This document shows positions 38,955-49,372 of a stretch of DNA of 64,000 bases, in pieces (within the stretch, counting starts at the first letter, position 1; every line of letters begins with the position of its first letter). A program made the position numbers and the translations under genes. The DNA lies in contig NC_020186.1 of assembly GCF_000315915.1 (NCBI RefSeq), positions 434,001 to 498,000 on the forward strand, in the 5' to 3' direction. The stretch comes from Henningerozyma blattae CBS 6284. Its lineage: Eukaryota; Ascomycota; Saccharomycetes; Saccharomycetales; Saccharomycetaceae. The notes under the pieces are model-generated. The model made no database searches and was not told the origin of the DNA. It was given only the letters and a program-made list of their open reading frames with translations.

Positions 38955-40253
38955 ATGGTAGTGCCTACAGAAGCGTATGATGATATTATTAGCTTGGAAA
39001 GACAACCTATTAGAGTAGGTATGATTGGTTTGCATTCTCAAAGTGGTTGGGCTATTAAATCCCATTATCCAGCCATCATGCAGCTGTCTATGTGTTTCAA
39101 GATTACTGCATTGTACAATAAATCCATTAATCAATCAATGGAAACTATAAAGGATTTACGGTTGAAGGATGCCGTGGCATATCCTGATTTGGAATCCTTC
39201 GTGTCGAATTCAGAGGTTGAAATGATCGTTGTATCGACTCATGTGGTGAAACACTATGATCTTCTAATACCTATCTTACAATACGCCACGAAAAACAGTC
39301 ATTTGAAATATTTATTTGTGGAATGGGCATTAGGTTGTTCAATAAGTCAAGCAGAATTGATTTATAATGAAGCAGCTAAAATCGGTATTCAAACAATCAT
39401 TTGTTTACAAGGTAGAAAATCACCTTATATACTCAGAGCCAAAGAATTGATTAATGAAGGTGCCCTTGGTGAACTGAATTCTATAGAGATTATGGGTAAT
39501 GGTGGTTGGTACGGGTATGATAGACCTATCAAATCCCCGGCTCATATCTATGAATTAGGTTATGGTGTAGATTTGGTTACATCTACTTTTGCTCATACTA
39601 TTGACATATTACAATACATTACGAGCTCATATTTCTCAAAAGTTAATGCTATGGTTTTCAATAATATTCCAGAACAATATGTCGTTGATGAAAATGGTAT
39701 ACCCACAGGTCAGAAATTACCTAAAAACGTTCCTGATCATCTATTATTTCAAGGCACTTTACAAAGCGGTAATATTCCCGTATCATGCAGTATTAAAGGT
39801 GGTAAACCTACTAAAAAATTCACTAAAAATTTAGTCATTGATATTCATGGTACAAAAGGTGATATTAAAATCGAAGGTGATGCGGGGTTCATTGAAATGT
39901 CAAATTTAGTGTTATATTATAGTGGTGTTAAGATAAATAATGTTCCCACAAATGATACCCCAATTTCAAACTCTAATCAAAATGAAGTGATGGAAGTTCA
40001 TCATTTAAGAAATTACAATGGTGTCTTGGGAAATATCTTTAGATTATATCAAGCTATTGCAGATTTCCATTATAGTCCTAATGGTGGGTTCAAAACGGGC
40101 AAGATTACACCTTTCCAATATCAAGGATTTGAATTCAATGGGTTCCCAACTATGTTGGATGCATTACTTCTGCATCGACTCATTGATAACGTTTACAAGA
40201 GTGATTCATATAATTCGACGCTGGACGTCAGTAACATTTACACACATCCATAA
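38955..40253 (+). CDS. GAL80: GAL80, repressor of galactose genes
   Basis: 432 residues, against 435 in S. cerevisiae. It has an N-terminal Rossmann fold (IRVGMIGLHSQSGWAIKSHYPAI, positions about 39012-39080) and the Gfo/Idh/MocA-type C-terminal domain. Hallmarks are LQGRKSPYILRAKELI, GNGGWYGYDRP, HTIDILQYITSSYFSK and GGKPTKKFTKNLVIDIHGTKGD. Gal80 binds the Gal4 activation domain and is relieved by the galactose sensor Gal3/Gal1. Presence of GAL80 implies a Gal4-based galactose switch in this species. The upstream Gal4-type sites suggest the usual negative feedback loop. AIM32 follows, as in YML051W-YML050W. Confidence 0.96.
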   Translation: MVVPTEAYDDIISLERQPIRVGMIGLHSQSGWAIKSHYPAIMQLSMCFKITALYNKSINQSMETIKDLRLKDAVAYPDLESFVSNSEVEMIVVSTHVVKHYDLLIPILQYATKNSHLKYLFVEWALGCSISQAELIYNEAAKIGIQTIICLQGRKSPYILRAKELINEGALGELNSIEIMGNGGWYGYDRPIKSPAHIYELGYGVDLVTSTFAHTIDILQYITSSYFSKVNAMVFNNIPEQYVVDENGIPTGQKLPKNVPDHLLFQGTLQSGNIPVSCSIKGGKPTKKFTKNLVIDIHGTKGDIKIEGDAGFIEMSNLVLYYSGVKINNVPTNDTPISNSNQNEVMEVHHLRNYNGVLGNIFRLYQAIADFHYSPNGGFKTGKITPFQYQGFEFNGFPTMLDALLLHRLIDNVYKSDSYNSTLDVSNIYTHP

Positions 40254-40651
40254 TGAAATTTTCACTTTTTTTATTCCATTAGCATTACATCTCCACTCTG
40301 ATCATAACTATTCAATTCTATTCATAACGTATATTTAATTGTTCATAATTTTATATAGGTTAATCATTTTGCATCTCTAACTTTCTTCTAAGTAAACCAA
40401 CCAGTTACTTAGTATAATTAGTATTAATATAGTGCTCGGCATAATTATCCGGGGTAATTTAATTTTAATTTTAATTATTTAATCAAGCAAATGAAAATAA
40501 AAAAAATAAAAAAAGGAATAGAAATTTAAGGGCAAAAAGATTTACCAAATAGAGATTTATACGAAATCATAGAAAAAAAATTTTTTTTTATAAGAAAGCA
40601 AAACAAACAAGTAAAACAAGAACAATAGAAATATGCAATTTTAAATAGACA
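40254..40651. other. GAL80-AIM32 intergenic region
   Basis: 398 bp, tandem orientation. The second half is strongly A-rich on the plus strand. It should hold the GAL80 terminator and AIM32 promoter; no other feature is seen. Confidence 0.4.
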
Positions 40652-41686
40652 ATGTTGAAACAATTTAGTAAATTGAATATTAGAAATTTCCATTATAAAA
40701 TACTAAACACTGGATTTCCTCAAACTATTAATCAAGTTGAAAAAAATTCTCAATGCTATTGTCAAAAATTAAATGCTACAATCTTATCTGAATCAGACGA
40801 TTCTGAAAAAATTGATATTAACATTAAATTACCCAATAAATTACTCGAATACAAAAAACATGTTCTATTGATAAGTCCTATGGGTAAAACAGATTCAAAA
40901 TCACCTTTCGTTTGGGAAAAAGGATGGGGTAGTAAAATCGAAGATAATACAAACTGGCCATATTCTACAATTAATATTTTGAAAAATCATTTAAAGGACA
41001 AAAATATTAATTCAGGAATCTTAATCAATGCTATATCTGTGCATGAAAGAAATTCTAACCATATAATTTCCAATCTTATTCGTGAAAAAAATAATTCACC
41101 AATTACTAATGTTGCTGGTTCTAATGATCAAACTTGCCAATTCTTAGTTATACCTGAAATGAAAATCTATAATATCAACAAACAAGATTTATCAAAATTT
41201 GGTGACTTTATTACTCAAGAATTTGAAGCAAAAATGCCAATTAAATTGAGCTTCGATGATTATTTGAAAGGTAACGCTGAATTAATATTAAAAGAAAATA
41301 AATCTTCTCCCATTAATTCATATAACCATTTTAAATTTACTGGTACATCAATAGATTCAAATTGGATATTTATTTGTGGCCATAAAGAAAGAGATATGAG
41401 ATGCGGAATAATAGGTAAAGATATTGCTAGGAAGATTGAAAAAGATAATTTATTAGCCAATTATAATGTAGCAATTATTTCTCATGTTGGAGGCCATAAA
41501 TTTGCTGGCAATGTGATCCTATATACAAACGAAGATCAAAACAGTACGGAAGGCTCTAAAGCCGTTGATACATTATGGCTTGGCAAAGTTACTCCTGAAA
41601 ATATCACATGCATCTCAAATCATTTCACCAAGAGAGAAATCCCGTCTGAGTATCTTCGAGGGCATACTGTTCTTAAAGCTAAATAA
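40652..41686 (+). CDS. AIM32: AIM32, mitochondrial thioredoxin-like [2Fe-2S] protein
   Basis: 344 residues, against 311 in S. cerevisiae. The N-terminus is basic and hydroxylated, without acidic residues for about 30 positions, fitting a mitochondrial presequence. The C-terminal domain has the Aim32 cluster ligands: Cys242-x8-Cys251 (CGHKERDMRC) and His278/His282 (HVGGH), the same spacing as the two Cys and two His of the S. cerevisiae protein. The family is a sucrase/ferredoxin-like thioredoxin fold with a Rieske-type [2Fe-2S] centre, linked to redox quality control in the matrix and intermembrane space. Position between GAL80 and GSF2 agrees with YML050W. Confidence 0.92.
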   Translation: MLKQFSKLNIRNFHYKILNTGFPQTINQVEKNSQCYCQKLNATILSESDDSEKIDINIKLPNKLLEYKKHVLLISPMGKTDSKSPFVWEKGWGSKIEDNTNWPYSTINILKNHLKDKNINSGILINAISVHERNSNHIISNLIREKNNSPITNVAGSNDQTCQFLVIPEMKIYNINKQDLSKFGDFITQEFEAKMPIKLSFDDYLKGNAELILKENKSSPINSYNHFKFTGTSIDSNWIFICGHKERDMRCGIIGKDIARKIEKDNLLANYNVAIISHVGGHKFAGNVILYTNEDQNSTEGSKAVDTLWLGKVTPENITCISNHFTKREIPSEYLRGHTVLKAK

Positions 41687-41995
41687 CCAGATCTCCACGC
41701 TTCGTCTCCACCCTCTCCACTTTCCAAATAAATAAACTTTATTTGTTTTTTTTCTGTAAATAACAAAATTTTAAATATTATTTTTTTCCCTCCCAGGATG
41801 GTCAGAATCAGTAATTGACACCATGTCCAAATATACAATAATCACCTAGGTCTGCTACCCATAGTTACCATACTCATACTGAGAACTATGAATCGATATA
41901 TGTGGTTCTAATTGAGTAAATACATACTGTCATATCCTACATAATAAAGTACTGCATGTGCCTGAGACGCTTACCACTCAATTCATAAACATTTG
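41687..41995. other. AIM32 3' flank
   Basis: 309 bp, with no recognisable gene. It includes a palindromic-looking patch near 41,850-41,900. It separates AIM32 from the broken minus-strand frame. Confidence 0.35.
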
Positions 41996-42468
41996 TCAGG
42001 CTGACAAATTAAGAGGTAGATCAAATGCCATTGACAAATCCTTCAACATTTCACTATCAAGGAAAAATTCATTGACAATAGTTAAATGACGTAAAATTCT
42101 TTTCTGCCTAGTTTTTTCTTCCGTTTGGTGGGGTCTCTCAGATAACCTCGAACGGCCTCCGCATTTATTAAAATTTTCCAAAGGATGGAAGTTTCAACCG
42201 GGGCCAAATTGAGACAAACAAGGTAAAGACTGTTTGAGAAATTGGCAAAATCAAAATTCAATATTGGTACAATCAATTTAGAATACAACGGGAAAACAAA
42301 GCGGTGGGGACTATGAAGTTCTACGTGGATATTGGGATTTGTACGGATATGTCCAATTAACTCGAGAAACAAACAATCTGGAATGCAGAGAGACCTAGTG
42401 GAGTGAATAACCCGAATTTGGCTGGCTTGTTTGGTTCCTAGTGGCGAATGAAATTTGCAATTGAGCAT
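41996..42468 (-). pseudogene. Unrecognised reading frame split by one frameshift, at the RSE1 position
   Basis: A 128-codon frame (42468-42082) and a second frame (down to 41996) are both open and overlap across 42082-42181. One extra A in the A6 run near 42,119 would join them into about 157 residues. I recognise no family in either part. In S. cerevisiae the minus-strand gene between AIM32 and GSF2 is RSE1, about 1,361 residues, so this could be a small decayed remnant of it, but no Rse1 motif is identified. Alternatives are an unrelated small gene with a sequencing error, or chance frames. Composition is less AT-rich than ordinary intergenic DNA here. Confidence 0.3.
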
Positions 42469-42724
42469 TCGAAATGTCCGTGAGTATTGAGTTGATGAGT
42501 TTTTATTTAAGGAAAGAAGTTGGTATATTTGTAAAAGAAGTGCAAGTTATTGTAATTTCATTCGTTTTTTCTAGATTTAAAAAGAGTGAGGTTTAACGCT
42601 ATTTCGATAGGGATTACAAAACAAACGTGAGCTTATTTTGTTTTTGTTTTTTGTAATACTTAAACTAGAGATTGCTTAACATTGAATTCAAAACTTCACT
42701 ACTTATATCTATATTGCTTTAAAA

Positions 42725-43876
42725 ATGGAAGTCTACTTAAGAGTTAATGACGATATCGAAAGGGATACCGCCATTGTGATTGAAAAAGATGACACTATCA
42801 ACAATAAAATTAAAACTATATTTGAAATGGAAAGTGGTTTAGCTAAATACATCAATCTAAAGCCAACCATCTTCAATACTGAGAAACCAGTCGCATATTA
42901 CAAATCCATTCACCCGGGGTATATGACTGACCATGGTGCTCTACTATTCGATTACCATGCTGATGAAGAACCATATATTGAAAAGCTAGATTACGATAAG
43001 CCTCTATTTGAACAATTATGGCCAGGCCAATTGATCGTCCCTAAATGGGTTAGATCGAGGAAGAATACCATAATTTATTGGATTGTTATATTATTTTGGT
43101 TATATACTGATTTACCAGATCATATTTCTCCAACTCCAGGTATCTGTCTAACAAATCAAATTTCAAGAGTTGTCATTATGGCTTCTGAATTTTTAGAAAT
43201 ACCCGATATTACTAATAAATTAAGAGCTGAAATTCAACCAGGTTTCACATCTGTTCCAGTTCAATATGCCTTATTCTGCTTACATCTATTAAAAATTGCC
43301 ATTCTAACCTTTTTCTTAGAAACCGGGTTTGTTAATCCCTACAGTATTAATCCAATTAAAAATTGGATGGTCTTAAACAGTGCAGCAACCTCCCCACAAT
43401 TGAAAGAAGTAGCTAAAAAATTAGGATGGATCGGAACTAGAAGATCTACCAAAGCCGGTTATGAATCTGGTTTATACAATTTTATTTTAGCCAAACATGG
43501 TGGCCAAGTTGGTGCATTCAGAGCTGGTGTCTTGACATCTGCCATTAATCCAGGTTTTGTGTTAGAAAGAGGTGAAGGTTTTCAAACTCCATTAAAAGAC
43601 AGATCTAAAAACTCAACTTTTGAAACTATGAAGGAAAAGAGAAAGTTCATTTTGGGTGATGATTACTATCAAGCATTAGAAGACAACTTGAAACATAATT
43701 TGGCCGTAGCAAGAAAGGAAAACAACTCTGGTAAATATTCTGAAGAAATTAGAAGATTTAGAAAATACGGTCTGTTTGAAGTTGACGATAGATTGACAGA
43801 AATGGTCGCATTAAGAAAAGAAGTTCATCCTAAATATGCAAAGAAGGATGAAGATGAAGAAAAGAAAAAGAAATAA
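42725..43876 (+). CDS. GSF2: GSF2, ER protein for hexose transporter export
   Basis: 383 residues, against 403 in S. cerevisiae. Two transmembrane helices are predicted at about 113-130 (NTIIYWIVILFWLYTDLP) and 181-202. The protein ends in a run of Lys (EEKKKK), which fits a dilysine ER-retrieval signal. Conserved stretches include DHGALLFDYHADEEPYIEKLDYDKPLFEQLWPGQL (positions about 42930-43033) and KLGWIGTRRSTKAGYESGLYNF. In S. cerevisiae Gsf2 is an ER membrane chaperone-like protein needed for secretion of hexose transporters such as Hxt1. Position agrees with YML048W between the RSE1 site and PRP39. GAL80 nearby is not functionally tied to it beyond sugar metabolism. Confidence 0.93.
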   Translation: MEVYLRVNDDIERDTAIVIEKDDTINNKIKTIFEMESGLAKYINLKPTIFNTEKPVAYYKSIHPGYMTDHGALLFDYHADEEPYIEKLDYDKPLFEQLWPGQLIVPKWVRSRKNTIIYWIVILFWLYTDLPDHISPTPGICLTNQISRVVIMASEFLEIPDITNKLRAEIQPGFTSVPVQYALFCLHLLKIAILTFFLETGFVNPYSINPIKNWMVLNSAATSPQLKEVAKKLGWIGTRRSTKAGYESGLYNFILAKHGGQVGAFRAGVLTSAINPGFVLERGEGFQTPLKDRSKNSTFETMKEKRKFILGDDYYQALEDNLKHNLAVARKENNSGKYSEEIRRFRKYGLFEVDDRLTEMVALRKEVHPKYAKKDEDEEKKKK

Positions 43877-44292
43877 TTTATCTCTATTATCTTTTATGCA
43901 TCACTATTTCTCATGAAAATTTTTTTGATTCTCTAACGTAATTTTTGTTTAATACTTTTTTTTTATACTCATATTTCAGCCTGCCTTATTGTGATTTAAG
44001 ATGTTAATACTAGAATTTATAAACTATCATTTTTTTTTATGTTACTCATTATATTTATAATGTCTCATAGATACATGAACTTTATTTAACATTTAATATT
44101 TTTTCTGAACTCATATCTTATAAGTACTAAGAAACCAATTAAATTAGATAAGCTCAAGACAATTGTTCACCAATTTAGAATCATTCAATGCTTAATTTAA
44201 TATTGTATTTCAATAAAAATATGTTACATACCAGAATCTTAATACTTTGTGACAAAAATCACGTGGTAACAAAAAATTGTTCAAAAAAATTA
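43877..44292. other. GSF2 3' flank up to tRNA-Arg
   Basis: 416 bp, T-rich near GSF2. It includes ATCACGTG at 44258-44265, an E-box next to the tRNA 3' end. No gene is seen. Confidence 0.4.
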
Positions 44293-44364
44293 CGCTCCGT
44301 ACGGGACTCGAACCCGCAATCGTCTCCTTAGGAGGGAAACGCGTTACCATTACGCCAACGGAGC
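44293..44364 (-). tRNA. tR(CCU): tRNA-Arg (anticodon CCU)
   Basis: 72 nt, no intron. The acceptor stem GCTCCGT pairs with ACGGAGC, with discriminator G. The anticodon loop is CTCCTAA with CCT at 44332-44330 (minus strand), and the T arm is GCGGGTTCGAGTCCCGT. It differs by only a few bases from S. cerevisiae tR(CCU)J, a single-copy tRNA gene of chromosome X that reads AGG. A position near RAD7 and OSM1 on the same block is consistent with that locus. Confidence 0.97.
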
Positions 44365-45620
44365 GTTAACTTTGAACTTCCAAATTGTTATAGCAACTTT
44401 TATTGAGAATGAAAATGCGTGCCCAATGTATATTTTTGGGGATCATAATATGTTGGAAGGCAAATTTATTTTAGAATAATTGTTTTTATTATTTAAAAAA
44501 ATATATAATGGGAAGATATGAGGTGCTAGCTGTAAAATAAATATTCTGTAAAACGATAGATACTGGGATTCAAGAGAGTTAGACATTGTTATACAGTGTT
44601 TAAGATGTAAAGACGGTTACTTTATTTTGAAATATATAGTAAATACTATAACTAAAATGAATATATTTCTTAAATAGTGTTTTTCGATATAATAAGAAAA
44701 ACACATTTTAAATAATAAGTCAAGTGATAAAAAGTCTTTTATCACTTAATAGAAAATATTATAATCATAGTCCAGCAATAGACTCTAAAAATCTAAGCTA
44801 TTTGGTGAATGAAGGAAAAATTTATACTATACTTGAACTAAAGATCAAAAATACCCTTAAATGTACAATAACATTTAACAAAAACGCTTTCTAACTCATT
44901 TAGAATAAAAAAATTTTTCAGCGTTATTTGCATTTTTTTTCCAACCTCTTTGAAACATATATCTGTTTCATTTCTTTTTATCATAATGTTTCCTTTTATA
45001 TATTGAAAGCTTGATCTACTATAAATGGGAAACTTATGAATAAATACTTTAAACCCAGGTCTTAAACAAATAATAATAAATGCCAAATGTTACGCTTGTA
45101 GTTACTTAAGTATTTTGGAAAAAGTCTAATTTTCAAGTTTAAAATTGAAAGAATCATAGATATTTTTATCTTGAATACTATTTTCATTTGAAAAGTAAAG
45201 TGATTTCGAAATGTCTTAATAACAATATCTACTTTTTGTTTCATAATTACATATAAACAAGCCATGTTGATCGAAGTAGCAAGAACCAAGACGATAACCT
45301 AGCAAATTATTTTTGCCATCTAATAATGTGGAAATAGAATATTAAAAAAAAAAGAACCAAATATATAATGTATAAAACGAAAAATAAACATCATGATACC
45401 ATAATTGGTATTATTGGTGTAAATTGTAAAAGAAATCTATATCAATTAAAGTGAGTAGAACATATAATTAATAAAAGTAATTAGAGAAATATCAAAAAAA
45501 AAAAAGAAATAAGACAAGACAATGTAGATTGTGTAGAACAAATAACGGGCATATAGGATAATAATAAAGTATGCAGTGACTATGCAACGAACAACGAATT
45601 AACTGTAATGGAAAGCATAA
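44365..45620. other. 1.26-kb interval between tRNA-Arg and the 442-residue gene
   Basis: Very AT-rich. Two overlapping minus-strand frames (45289-45062 and 45086-44838, 75 and 82 codons) are rich in Ile, Phe and Lys and might be remains of a membrane-protein gene. KCH1/PRM6 would lie in this neighbourhood in the ancestral order. No homology is actually seen. TGTTGG at 44449 begins like a Ty LTR, but no matching end is found. Confidence 0.3.
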
Positions 45621-46949
45621 CTAAAAAAAATGTTCTGAATACCTCTGATGATATCTATCTTCGTTGGCTAATATATCTCTTAATACAAATCCTCGATTAT
45701 TGAGTATTATTGGCTGCAATGAAAATTGTTTTTTCCAATTATTTTCCTTACGAGAAAAATATGTTAATTCATTTAAGGTGAAGTTGAAAATATCAGATCC
45801 ATAATTTGAAGTATCATTAGTCCCTCGTATTGTTCTACTCTCATTCTCATTAACTTTTGAACTGCATACATTTGTAGAAAATGTATTATATTCTTTTTCA
45901 TTCAGTCTTTTATCGTAATAATTGCTATTATTATAATTATTAACAGATCTATCTGTCATAGGCCTCACAAAATTGGCTTGACCAGATAACAAATTACTGT
46001 TATTAAGATTTTGTTTGTATGAAGTAGAATTTCTTGATTCGGAGCGAATCAAAGTAACTCTAGCTGGCTCGCTACTTTCCTTATCCATAGAGGAAATTGA
46101 TGAATTATTTAATACAGTATTTCCACCACTAATAGGGCTCGCTATTCTGGATGTACTCCTGTAATTTTTCATGTTGATAGTGCTACTGCTAACATTATCA
46201 AGATTCTGGCCATAAAATTGTCCATGTCCTCGAGAAGATGCGTTAGATTTCATAAAGTTGTAATTTGCTATATTTTGAGACTGAGGTGAGCTTGAAATTG
46301 GAAATGGTCGGAGGTTAGATGATGAGGAAACTGGGTAGAATCCTTCATATTTAGATTGTGCCATAGAATCCCAATGATTGGAGCTAGTACTTGAAGAAAT
46401 GCTATAATCATTCGTTAAATTCTCCACACCGTTTGGCTTATTATTCACATCTAGAAAAGAGTTACCATTCTGACTTTGACATATATTCTCTTTAGATGGT
46501 CCAAAATTATCATTACAACATGAATTTAAGAATGAAGATTGTATGTTTTTGTGTCGTTCATCAAATCTACCATGGTTATTATACGAGTGAGCGACATTCA
46601 AGTGTTGAATGTCTGAGAGGTGTATAGAGCGATCATTAAATATCTCATTTGCTCTTGCACGATTAGGGGTTGAGCTTGTAAGTAGTTGGGATGGGCTGCC
46701 ATATATAGAGTTATCAGGAAAGTTAGTTTTATATGCATTGGAATGTGTTGAAGGGTAATAGTTAATAGAACTGCGCTGATGTAATATCTTTTGAGAACCA
46801 GATGGACTCATTGGTTGCCAATTGCTATGTGTCTGGCTTATCACAGAATTGGCTGTATCCGGTCGTTGGGCAATCGTACCAGAGCTTTGTTGTTCCCTAT
46901 ATTGGTTACCATATGAATAATCATGTTTATATAGGGGCTCTTGGGACAT
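45621..46949 (-). CDS. Unrecognised Ser/Asn-rich protein, 442 residues
   Basis: An intact frame from ATG (46949). The first 370 residues are low complexity, dominated by Ser, Asn, Tyr, Gln and Pro, and probably disordered, with no transmembrane helix. The last 55 or so residues look folded (NFTLNELTYFSRKENNWKKQ, then RGFVLRDILANEDRYHQRY) and are the best part to search. I do not recognise the family. It lies between GSF2 and PRP39, where S. cerevisiae has PRM6 and the sister block has KCH1 and BFA1; its sequence does not look like either membrane protein, and I see no Bfa1 signature. It is divergent from PRP39 by 297 bp. It could be a fast-evolving regulator or RNA-binding-type disordered protein. 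Confidence 0.7.
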   Translation of the reverse strand: MSQEPLYKHDYSYGNQYREQQSSGTIAQRPDTANSVISQTHSNWQPMSPSGSQKILHQRSSINYYPSTHSNAYKTNFPDNSIYGSPSQLLTSSTPNRARANEIFNDRSIHLSDIQHLNVAHSYNNHGRFDERHKNIQSSFLNSCCNDNFGPSKENICQSQNGNSFLDVNNKPNGVENLTNDYSISSSTSSNHWDSMAQSKYEGFYPVSSSSNLRPFPISSSPQSQNIANYNFMKSNASSRGHGQFYGQNLDNVSSSTINMKNYRSTSRIASPISGGNTVLNNSSISSMDKESSEPARVTLIRSESRNSTSYKQNLNNSNLLSGQANFVRPMTDRSVNNYNNSNYYDKRLNEKEYNTFSTNVCSSKVNENESRTIRGTNDTSNYGSDIFNFTLNELTYFSRKENNWKKQFSLQPIILNNRGFVLRDILANEDRYHQRYSEHFF

Positions 46950-47246
46950 AATTTCAGTAGCCTAACTATCTATTTTTGTATTTTTAGACAATTGTCATTT
47001 TCTTGGCTATTTGAGTAAATTTGAATGTTTTTGTATTAATATTTATTATATTCCCGCTCTCCACTTTTGAGATTGCTATTATTGTTTCAAGGTATAAAAA
47101 ATCAATAAGCAAGAAAATATAAGGCTAAAGAAACAGGATTGGAAAATTAAAAAAAATATATAAAAAAAATAAAAATATAAAAATTTAAAAAACAAAGCTT
47201 TACATGCTTAATAATTTATTAACTAGGGTTTTAAAGGTAGAGAAGT

Positions 47247-49112
47247 ATGAGTCTTAATTCTAATCTTTTATCTGATTTGGATGCAGCATTTATTAAAGAT
47301 AACAGCCAATTAGTGGAAGCATACAATGATATTAATTGGAATGACCTCACGTCATTAAATAACTTAGTAGCAAGCATAGAGAAAGTGGTGGTAAAGTATA
47401 AAACTCCTAATATCGATATTAGAGAGGCGCTAGAGGGAATATTTTGGCAACTTCTTAAAAGATACCCATTATTTTTCGGATATTGGAAAAAATTTACCGC
47501 CATTATATATCAGCTTAATGGCTTAGAAGCATCGATTAACATTTTATCAAAATCGATAGAAGCGTTCCCAAGATCGTTAGAATTATGGTGTGATTATCTA
47601 AATGTTATGTGTGCCAATAACCCTGACCAAATTGACACGATTAGAAAGAATTTTCTGAAAGCTAAGGATTTGGTAGGCCATCATTTTTTGGCAAATACGT
47701 TTTGGGATAAATATATTGCATTTGAGACTAAACATGAAGAATGGGACAATTTATTTGATATATATAATGAAATGGTGGATATACCACTACATCAATATTC
47801 TAGATATGGCCAAGCATATATGAACTTATTACAATCAGGTAAAACAAAGAAGACAGATAAAGATGCTAGCTCACGGTTAAAATGGACCCAAAAATTGGTT
47901 AGCATGGTTTGGACTTATGAAAGTAAAATAAAGCAAAGCTATTTCAGTTTGACACCTCCTTCGGAGGGTGAAGTTAATAATTGGGATGCATATCTTTCTT
48001 TTCTCCTGAGTAACTATAAGAACAATAAAATATCCATAAAATATGTTACAATGGTGTTTGAGAGATCATTAACTCCATGCCTTTATTTTGAAAAAATATG
48101 GCTAAAATATGTGAATTGGTTACAAAATGAAAACTATTTTCAACTCCCACATGTTATTGATATTTATAAGAGAGGAAATAAGGTATTGGCAGTACAATGC
48201 AGGGAATTCAGGTTCCAATATATCAAATATTTGAAGAAGCAATATTCTAATAATAAAGATATGGTTTTCGTATATTTCACAGAAGCAATTGCATCCTTTA
48301 ATGAAATATGGCCATTAGAAGTCTTCCCAATGGGCGAATATTTAGTAATTGTAAAAAGGTATAAATTTGCTTCAAGAATCTCACAACCTAGTAAAGAAAT
48401 CTTAAGCAAACAAACTGCATTTTGGAAATATCTTGATAAATGTGTCATGAATTACTTGAAAAAAAATATAGATCTATCAGATCCTTTACAAAGTATGATG
48501 AATGATCATAACATATCTGCCGTAATATCAATGTTGATAAAACATGTGTGGCTAGTTTTGAAAAACACAATGCAAACTATGAAATATTTTAACTATTTTG
48601 GAAAAATTAAAATTTTACAATCATCTGTAACATTTTGGCTATTGTACTATAAATTTGAAAAATCATCTAAAAATTTTATAAAACTAGAGAGTTTTATTAA
48701 TAATCTTGGCTCAAAAATTTTCCTGCCGACAACTATAATGAATGATATTTTGACAGATTATTCAAAGTTTTATTTAACGAATGCCACTGTAACTGATTTT
48801 CAAAAAGCTCAAAAATCAGATTTATATGAGGAAACCCCTAAATTAGACCCAATCCTTTATTCTCACTTTAAATTGAATGATCCAAGTTGGTATCCTGGAA
48901 AGAATTTCAATATAACACTTGACAACATTCAGAAAAAGCAGGAATTTAAAGAGAATGGCCATCCAGGTATAATAATAGATAAACCTCAAATTACGAACAC
49001 TATAATAGGTGTGAATTCTAAAAACTTCATCAAGAGACCGCCAGGACTTCCTCAATTTAGAAACTTGGAGAAAATTAACCAATCGCCTAGATATACAGAG
49101 TATATTCCCTAA
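47247..49112 (+). CDS. PRP39: PRP39, U1 snRNP component
   Basis: 621 residues, against 629 in S. cerevisiae. It is built of HAT (half-a-TPR) repeats through most of its length, seen as recurring aromatic pairs such as PLFFGYWKKF, SLELWCDYLNVMCAN and FWDKYIAFE. Prp39 pairs with Prp42 in the yeast U1 snRNP and helps commit the 5' splice site. The position between GSF2 and RAD7 fits YML046W joined to YJR052W of the sister block. Presence of U1 and NTC genes (see ISY1) fits a genome that still splices introns such as the one predicted in OXA1. Confidence 0.92.
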   Translation: MSLNSNLLSDLDAAFIKDNSQLVEAYNDINWNDLTSLNNLVASIEKVVVKYKTPNIDIREALEGIFWQLLKRYPLFFGYWKKFTAIIYQLNGLEASINILSKSIEAFPRSLELWCDYLNVMCANNPDQIDTIRKNFLKAKDLVGHHFLANTFWDKYIAFETKHEEWDNLFDIYNEMVDIPLHQYSRYGQAYMNLLQSGKTKKTDKDASSRLKWTQKLVSMVWTYESKIKQSYFSLTPPSEGEVNNWDAYLSFLLSNYKNNKISIKYVTMVFERSLTPCLYFEKIWLKYVNWLQNENYFQLPHVIDIYKRGNKVLAVQCREFRFQYIKYLKKQYSNNKDMVFVYFTEAIASFNEIWPLEVFPMGEYLVIVKRYKFASRISQPSKEILSKQTAFWKYLDKCVMNYLKKNIDLSDPLQSMMNDHNISAVISMLIKHVWLVLKNTMQTMKYFNYFGKIKILQSSVTFWLLYYKFEKSSKNFIKLESFINNLGSKIFLPTTIMNDILTDYSKFYLTNATVTDFQKAQKSDLYEETPKLDPILYSHFKLNDPSWYPGKNFNITLDNIQKKQEFKENGHPGIIIDKPQITNTIIGVNSKNFIKRPPGLPQFRNLEKINQSPRYTEYIP

Positions 49113-49372
49113 TAGTAAGCTGTTTTTTAAGTTCCCCTAATTAAGCTAGCTAAATGTAAGATAATTTTTAAAAAGAAACAGAAACAATAGGTTAATGAAT
49201 ACAATACAATCATATACACTACGAGAAAATATTGAGCCTTTTCTTTTTATGTGAACAAAAAAACTGCAGGTCTATAGTGAAAATTTTATGTATTTCATGG
49301 GGTATTACGAGGGTCATATATATATGTATGTATGTGCGCGTTTGCCGATGTATACTGCATCAAATATATCTG

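Noticed and set aside
44449..44876. Solo Ty LTR upstream of tRNA-Arg, starting TGTTGG
   Set aside because: No matching CAACA end and no target-site duplication could be found at a plausible length.
44838..45289. Two overlapping AT-rich minus-strand frames as a broken KCH1/PRM6 gene
   Set aside because: No actual similarity is seen; Ile/Phe/Lys-rich translations are expected from AT-rich DNA. Kept only as a remark in the interval entry.
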